The notes below the pieces were generated by a model. The model had not been told where the DNA came from and did no database searches. It saw nothing but the letters and a program-made list of their open reading frames with translations. A DNA stretch of 28,561 nucleotides, from the NCBI GenBank assembly GCA_029932755.1, contig JAOZPK010000007.1:1386-29946 (forward strand). Direction: 5' to 3'. The translations under genes were made by a program, and so were the position numbers. The DNA comes from Candidatus Cloacimonadota bacterium (lineage in GTDB: Bacteria; Cloacimonadota; Cloacimonadia; Cloacimonadales; TCS61). Positions 25,401-28,561 of this stretch are shown in pieces (position 1 is the first letter of the stretch; every line of letters begins with the position of its first letter).

Positions 25401-26217
25401 AAGAATGTTCATCAGTAGAATGGAGTTTCTCAAGACTTTTTGAAGAGATTCTTTTACTCAGAGGTTCAAAACCTTCTTCAAAAATAATAAGACCACCACT
25501 ACGTATCAGTTTTAACTTTCCCAGATGCTCATTTTGGGATACTAATATCATTTCACTTATCGAGCCTAAAATATTAAGATTTGCTTTTAAGATGCCAATG
25601 ATCTCATCTCCCTTTTTTATTGGGACAACAACTCCCAATACATATCCACCGACACTTTCATCATATCCTCTATCATCAAAGAATACAGCGCCCTCGCTAT
25701 TGTTAAATGCTCCCTTCCACCAGTATTTATGCCCATGTGCCAAAGTCGTGAGCTTAGCGGTAGAGGCAACAAGAGAGCCATATTTATTTGTCAGAAAAAT
25801 TTCACCATATTCTCCTTCCAAATTATTTTGCTGGCTCATCAAATATTTCGAAACCATGTTGTCTGTATATTTTAATATAAATGGATCATTCTGATCTTTA
25901 ATAGTCTGCCATTTATCATCTTTTGATTGAATTTCTGCATTTTTTTTCTGTTCTGATAATAAGCTATAGTAATCATTGCTTTCATCCAAAGCGGTTATTA
26001 AAATGGGACTTACTGTAATTGTTTTTATCGTTTTAACCTTTTCCAGAATTAACTGATTAATTCTATCAGAGTATTCATCAACGATAAATTTTGTATGATG
26101 AAGTTCATTTTTTAGTGTTTGAGAATAATAATAATTATAAATTACTACTATTGTAATGGTGATAATTAACAAACCGGTAAGAAAAATTTTAAGCGATTGG
26201 TTCTGCGCAAAATTCAT
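22489..26217 (-). CDS. Membrane sensor histidine kinase: dCache-HAMP-PAS-PAS-PAS-GAF-HisKA_2-HATPase
   Basis: A 1242-residue sensor kinase. TM1 (about 10-28) and TM2 (336-358) flank a periplasmic dCache-like sensor. HAMP follows (359-412), then PAS1 (432-548), PAS2 (560-678), a coiled-coil linker (680-735), PAS3 (735-853) and GAF (860-1015). The HisKA_2 dimerisation domain has His1036 in LRELYHRTKNNMQ. The HATPase_c domain has N-box Asn1148/Asn1153 and G1 motif DNGVGIP. Every catalytic element appears intact. GGAG precedes the ATG. It is followed directly by its receiver gene. The linker (about 680-735) is closely shared with the neighbouring binding-domain/PAS protein, including 27 identical nucleotides. 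The ligands are unknown; the architecture indicates one extracellular and several cytoplasmic inputs. Confidence 0.93.
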   Translation of the reverse strand: MNFAQNQSLKIFLTGLLIITITIVVIYNYYYSQTLKNELHHTKFIVDEYSDRINQLILEKVKTIKTITVSPILITALDESNDYYSLLSEQKKNAEIQSKDDKWQTIKDQNDPFILKYTDNMVSKYLMSQQNNLEGEYGEIFLTNKYGSLVASTAKLTTLAHGHKYWWKGAFNNSEGAVFFDDRGYDESVGGYVLGVVVPIKKGDEIIGILKANLNILGSISEMILVSQNEHLGKLKLIRSGGLIIFEEGFEPLSKRISSKSLEKLHSTDEHSYICLEQNDKRVIGISEIEITSGYEGYDFGGNFESIDHTKGNTRESWELLCYRPISILVKPLQSILSNLLFIGLLLSIVLAIISYILGNRAAKPIKEIIELTDHIATGNFDSNITIRRKDEIGLLAESFNKMAKNLKDSMISIDKLNEEINNHKKTENLLHESENRLSSIFRAAPTGIGVVVNRNIKFVNQRFIEMTGYSAEELIGKNAQIVYPSKEEYNRVVKYKYKQIQKYGTGTIETKFLRKDGSIIEILLSSTPLDLDDLSKGITFTTTDITERKKINKMLIEERDKAQQYLNITAVMLISVNSSGIVTLINPKGCEILGYTKEEIIGKDYYDNFLPLRLRENMRDFAMKVFSGGKESFGYQENEILTKSGEEKLLAWNNVELKDADGKIIGVLSSAEDITERKKVEEENKNKSVELEKQFVKSEKQRIATTIVLNDLNETTKNLKLEIFERKQAENLSSAVIKDSPLGISVRDKFGTLILYNEAWKNIWDITDEQVESYMIKRTELEMNEKDSYLGKYQTQIKEIYENGGSYVLPEMKLKPGKKKRSEWIMQSFYAIMGENNEVERVVILTSDISDRKKAEIKQNTLYNISNALITVDNLHELYIKIREHLGNVLDTTNFYIALYDEESDMISLPYDVDKKDDYESFPAGKTLTNYIIKTGKPLFANRKFLDKLAKQGEVEIVGTPSLSWLGVPLKIGNKVMGVIAVQSYDNPDLYTKDDLEILTFVSEEIALAIDRKQTDERIKRNLNEKDTLLRELYHRTKNNMQIISSMLRMQSRSIENKSLSGNTGIEIVHESFDEVINKIKAMSLVHQKLYQAKDLSHINLKEYITDLIKLLMISFGIRSEKVSLNLDLEDILVLIDFAVPLGLVLNELISNVFKHAFPNNDEDEITIRLYKDNDNTINIHLSDNGVGIPKDIKLENVNTMGLQTVFNLIEYQLKGEITYKSDKGLKWDIELKDNLHHERV
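24098..24124 (-). repeat. 27-bp exact direct repeat, copy 1 (sensor linker)
   Basis: Twenty-seven bases are identical to 26611-26637. Both copies encode the SEKQRIATT part of a coiled-coil linker, in the sensor kinase here and in the kinase-less sensor there. Similarity continues on both sides at protein level. Confidence 0.85.
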
Positions 26218-26245
26218 TTATTACTCCATTTATATATTTCTTTTC

Positions 26246-26277
26246 TTTAACTACAACTTTTTTCATCAGTAGTTAAA
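26246..26277. promoter_or_regulatory. Inverted repeat upstream of the sensor kinase
   Basis: TTTAACTAC (26246-26254) and GTAGTTAAA (26269-26277) are exact reverse complements separated by 14 bases. The element lies about 30-60 bases before the kinase start, overlapping the probable promoter (TTGTAG and TATAAA on the minus strand, 16 bases apart). It could be an operator with half-sites about two helical turns apart, or a leader hairpin. Confidence 0.35.
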
Positions 26278-26390
26278 ATTCCGGATTCTTGTGAAAATGT
26301 GGGCTTTCTGAGTATATCCGTCTTTTTGTGCGGGGAACAATTTTCTCAATAATCAAAACGGGATTTAATCTGTTACTGCACCCCAAATTA

Positions 26391-27962
26391 TTATGTGATA
26401 ATTTTATATTTCTCCTTTTTGTCCATTTTTTTAAGCAATTTATTTATTTCTTTGCGTAACTCATTGATCTTTAATTCTCTATCTACTGTAGCATCATTAA
26501 AAATTTCAAGCTCGATCATTCTTGCTTTCAGCTTTTCTTCTGATTTATTATGCCCGATTATCTCTGTTTTAAGATTCTCAGTTGTTTTGTTTAGATCTTG
26601 TAATAAGACAGTAGTAGCAATTCTTTGTTTTTCACTTATTTTAAATTGCTTTTCTAATTGTATTGATTTTTCTAAAATTTCTTTTTCAACCTTTTTGCGT
26701 TCAGTGATGTCACGCGCAACAGCAAGTCTGCCAACAACCTTTCCTTCATTATCAAAAAGTGATGAAACATTCAACTCAGCAGGTATTCTTATACCATTTT
26801 TATGCAAAAATTCAACTTCGTAAAGAGGTATTTTTTCTCCTTCGATACCTCGGTTAAAATTATCAATTGTTGTTTCAATATATTCGGGAGCGAGCATTTT
26901 TGTAAATGAACACCCTAAAAACTGTTTCGATTGATAGCCTGTAACTTTTTCAAATGCAGAACTAATGTAGGTAAATATTCCCTTTGTATCCAAAGCAAAA
27001 ACTACATCAGAAGATGTTTCGGTAAGAGTTCTGTATTTTTGTTCACTAATACTTAATTCAATTGTTTGCTTTTTTACCTGTTGTTTTAATATTCGATTAA
27101 ATAGTAAAATGATGATAAATCCAACTAAACTAAAAACTAAAATCAAGATCAAGATGATCCAGAATTGTTTATTGCTGAAGATAGATTTTCTATCTAACGT
27201 AATCCATTTTCTATTTATTTCTTTTTTTTTGTCAGCAGGTATATTTGAAAGAGATTTTTGAATTATGGTTCCTAATATTGGCCAGTCTTTCCGAGTGAGA
27301 ATTGACAATTTTGTAAAATAACCTGTTTCACCGGATACACGTAAATTCAGAATGCCTTCCTGCTCAATATAATAAATAGCAACCGGTAAGGTAGCTATCA
27401 TAACATCCTGCACACCTGTAGAAATATCCCGAAGCCCATCCAGCAGGGTTTTTACCGGAATAATTTCTATATCAGGCTGATAAATTGACAGGAAATCCTG
27501 CCACACATATCCAGAGACAACTACGATTTTTTTACCCTGCAACTGTTCTGTCGTTTTGATTTCAGGAAAGTTATTTCTGGTGATGATCACTCCCGGAAAA
27601 ATCAGATGAGGCGAGGAGAAATCCATATATTCGGCTCTTTGAGGAGTTTGCGCAGCTGCAGGCAGCATATCAACTTTACGATCTCGAGCTTTTTGCAGAA
27701 CCTCATCCCAATTATTACAGTGAACAACTTCAAAATGGATTCCCAGGTCCCGAGAAATCAAATCCATGAATTCCGATGAAATCCCCTGATAAATTCCATT
27801 TTCATCAAACCACTCTATAGGAGGAAAATCAGGATCGGGTGCAATACTGATAATTTGGTGTTTTGCCAGCCATTCTCTTTCCTCATTGGTTAGATTTGTG
27901 TTTATAGCCTGGATAGAACTTAATGTTGTAAAAACTAGAATAACAAATAATAATTTTTTCAT
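26391..27962 (-). CDS. Kinase-less sensor: periplasmic SBP_bac_3 domain, TM, PAS, coiled-coil tail
   Basis: About 523 residues. A signal peptide is followed by a family 3 solute-binding domain (about 29-260, numbered from the GTG at 27971; SIAPDPDFPPIEWFDENG, MDFSSPHL). Then come a TM segment (270-293), a PAS/PAC domain (305-425, ending DITERKK) and a coiled coil (426-520). There is no HisKA, HATPase, GGDEF, EAL or other catalytic domain, although the chain ends at a normal stop. The tail (ELEIFNDATVDRELKINELRKEIN) is shared with the neighbour at 28073-28561, and the preceding segment is shared with the sensor kinase. I prefer the ATG at 27962, close to a GTGAG; a GTG at 27971 adds three residues. 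It probably senses an amino-acid-like or other small ligand and signals through a partner kinase. Confidence 0.85.
   Translation of the reverse strand: MKKLLFVILVFTTLSSIQAINTNLTNEEREWLAKHQIISIAPDPDFPPIEWFDENGIYQGISSEFMDLISRDLGIHFEVVHCNNWDEVLQKARDRKVDMLPAAAQTPQRAEYMDFSSPHLIFPGVIITRNNFPEIKTTEQLQGKKIVVVSGYVWQDFLSIYQPDIEIIPVKTLLDGLRDISTGVQDVMIATLPVAIYYIEQEGILNLRVSGETGYFTKLSILTRKDWPILGTIIQKSLSNIPADKKKEINRKWITLDRKSIFSNKQFWIILILILVFSLVGFIIILLFNRILKQQVKKQTIELSISEQKYRTLTETSSDVVFALDTKGIFTYISSAFEKVTGYQSKQFLGCSFTKMLAPEYIETTIDNFNRGIEGEKIPLYEVEFLHKNGIRIPAELNVSSLFDNEGKVVGRLAVARDITERKKVEKEILEKSIQLEKQFKISEKQRIATTVLLQDLNKTTENLKTEIIGHNKSEEKLKARMIELEIFNDATVDRELKINELRKEINKLLKKMDKKEKYKIIT
26611..26637 (-). repeat. 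27-bp exact direct repeat, copy 2 (sensor linker)
   Basis: Identical to 24098-24124 and in the same relative frame; see that entry. The surrounding linkers align for about 50 residues (LEKQF, SEKQRIATT, DLN, TT, NLK). Confidence 0.85.
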
Positions 27963-27984
27963 TTTACTCACTTTTCAAATCTAT

Positions 27985-27999
27985 TCAGAATAATTCTGA
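27985..27999. promoter_or_regulatory. Palindromic site TCAGAATAATTCTGA (copy 1)
   Basis: A perfect dyad with 7-bp arms around one central base, 23 bases before the ATG of the binding-domain sensor. It shares the 11-bp core AGAATAATTCT with a second dyad 57 bp away in the same 101-bp spacer. A one-base centre cannot form a full hairpin loop, so a dimeric DNA-binding protein site is more plausible than a terminator. Confidence 0.5.
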
Positions 28000-28043
28000 T
28001 AATTTTTTCATCTCATATTCCAAAGATAAATCACGGGGCTACT

Positions 28044-28056
28044 AAGAATAATTCTT
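28044..28056. promoter_or_regulatory. Palindromic site AAGAATAATTCTT (copy 2)
   Basis: A perfect dyad with 6-bp arms and one central base, containing the same AGAATAATTCT core as copy 1. It lies just after the stop codon of the upstream PAS gene, so regulation would act on the 26391-27962 gene. The start-to-start distance of 57 bp is between five and six helical turns. Confidence 0.5.
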
Positions 28057-28072
28057 TTCATTTCTTAACCCA

Positions 28073-28561
28073 TCATTCCACAATATCATATTTTGGCTCT
28101 TTACCCAATTGTTTAAGCAATTCATTAATTTCTTTTCTAGATTCGTTGATCATTATTTCCCTATCAACTGCGGCATCATTGAAAATTTCAAGCTCTTTCA
28201 TTCTGCTATTCAATTCCTTTTCTGCCAGCTTTCGCTCCGTGATGTCAGTATGAGTACCAATAAATCGTAAGGGTTTGTTGTTTTTATTGCGTTCAACAAT
28301 TATACCGCGTCCCATCACCCAAAGCCAATCTCCGTTTTTCTTTTTAAACCGGAACTCTACATTAAAACGAGGGATTTCTCCTATGATATGCATTTGAGCT
28401 TGACTCATAACATCCTCAACATCATTAGGAGAAATTCTTTTCTGGAATTCCTGTAAATTGTGAGGAAATTCATCAACTGCATAACCTGCCATTTGATAAT
28501 ATCTTGGATCGAAATAAACTTCATTTGTAATCAAATTCCAATCCCACATTCCATCATTTGC
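28073..28561 (-). CDS. PAS-domain sensor lacking a kinase domain (5' end outside window)
   Basis: The C-terminal 162 residues of a larger protein; the frame is open to the window edge, so the start is missing. It contains a PAS_3-type domain with PAC motif (DPRYYQMAGY, VEFRFKKKNGDWLWVMGRG, FIGTHTDITERK) followed directly by a coiled-coil tail (KELEIFNDAAVDREIMINES...) that matches the tail of the adjacent binding-domain sensor. The gene stops after the tail, so no kinase or GGDEF domain follows. It lies 101 bp upstream of that sensor on the same strand. I infer a signalling protein whose output is protein contact; what lies N-terminal cannot be seen. Confidence 0.85.
   Translation of the reverse strand, partial: ANDGMWDWNLITNEVYFDPRYYQMAGYAVDEFPHNLQEFQKRISPNDVEDVMSQAQMHIIGEIPRFNVEFRFKKKNGDWLWVMGRGIIVERNKNNKPLRFIGTHTDITERKLAEKELNSRMKELEIFNDAAVDREIMINESRKEINELLKQLGKEPKYDIVE

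Noticed and set aside
26385..26404. Intrinsic terminator for the binding-domain sensor
   Set aside because: AAATTAT and ATAATTT form only a 7-bp A/T stem that overlaps the stop codon, with no following U tract.
26391..28561. Frameshift or truncation that removed kinase domains from the two PAS sensors
   Set aside because: Both end in the same intact tail, and the 101-bp and 173-bp spacers that follow are too short to hold kinase-domain remnants.

Overview
The window looks like a low-GC Gram-negative bacterium of the Fibrobacteres-Chlorobi-Bacteroidetes (FCB) group, most likely Candidatus Cloacimonadota or a close relative. This is inferred from four secreted proteins that end in the NYPNPFNP...GVYFYRL...KKxLLLK type IX (Por) sorting domain, AT-rich coding sequence, outer-membrane biogenesis genes (LolCE/LolD/TamB) and large PAS sensors. 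No rRNA, tRNA, CRISPR array or complete insertion sequence was seen.

Layout. (1) Positions 1-1337, minus strand: a tyrosine-recombinase-like gene with most catalytic residues substituted, bracketed by two different short-period tandem arrays (7 bp on its 3' side, 8 bp on its 5' side), then a relatively GC-rich gene-poor stretch with inverted repeats. (2) 1338-16036, minus strand: four large secreted proteins with type IX-type C-termini: a subtilisin-like protease, two tandem C25 (gingipain-family) paralogues that keep the Cys but not the His of the gingipain dyad, and a CapA-type metallophosphoesterase carrying PKD and carbohydrate-binding-like modules. (3) 16165-22053, plus strand: a compact operon for envelope assembly, LolC/E-type permease, LolD ATPase and a TamB-like protein. 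(4) 22118-28561, minus strand: a signalling island with a CheY-like receiver, a 1242-residue HisKA_2 sensor kinase, a periplasmic-binding-domain/PAS protein without kinase domain, and a second kinase-less PAS protein cut by the window edge.

How it fits together. Lol and TamB proteins build the outer membrane across which the four sorted proteins would be exported; the proteases and the CapA-like protein would act on the cell surface or outside. The kinase and receiver (2 bp apart) form an obvious two-component pair. The two kinase-less sensors share coiled-coil segments with the kinase or with each other, which suggests a multi-input sensory cluster. The divergent capA/lolC region, the spacer upstream of the kinase and the spacer upstream of the binding-domain sensor contain dyad-symmetric elements that look like regulatory sites. 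The most unusual signals are the catalytically degenerate recombinase with its flanking arrays, the His-less C25 pair, and the duplicated palindromic 11-mer upstream of the binding-domain sensor.
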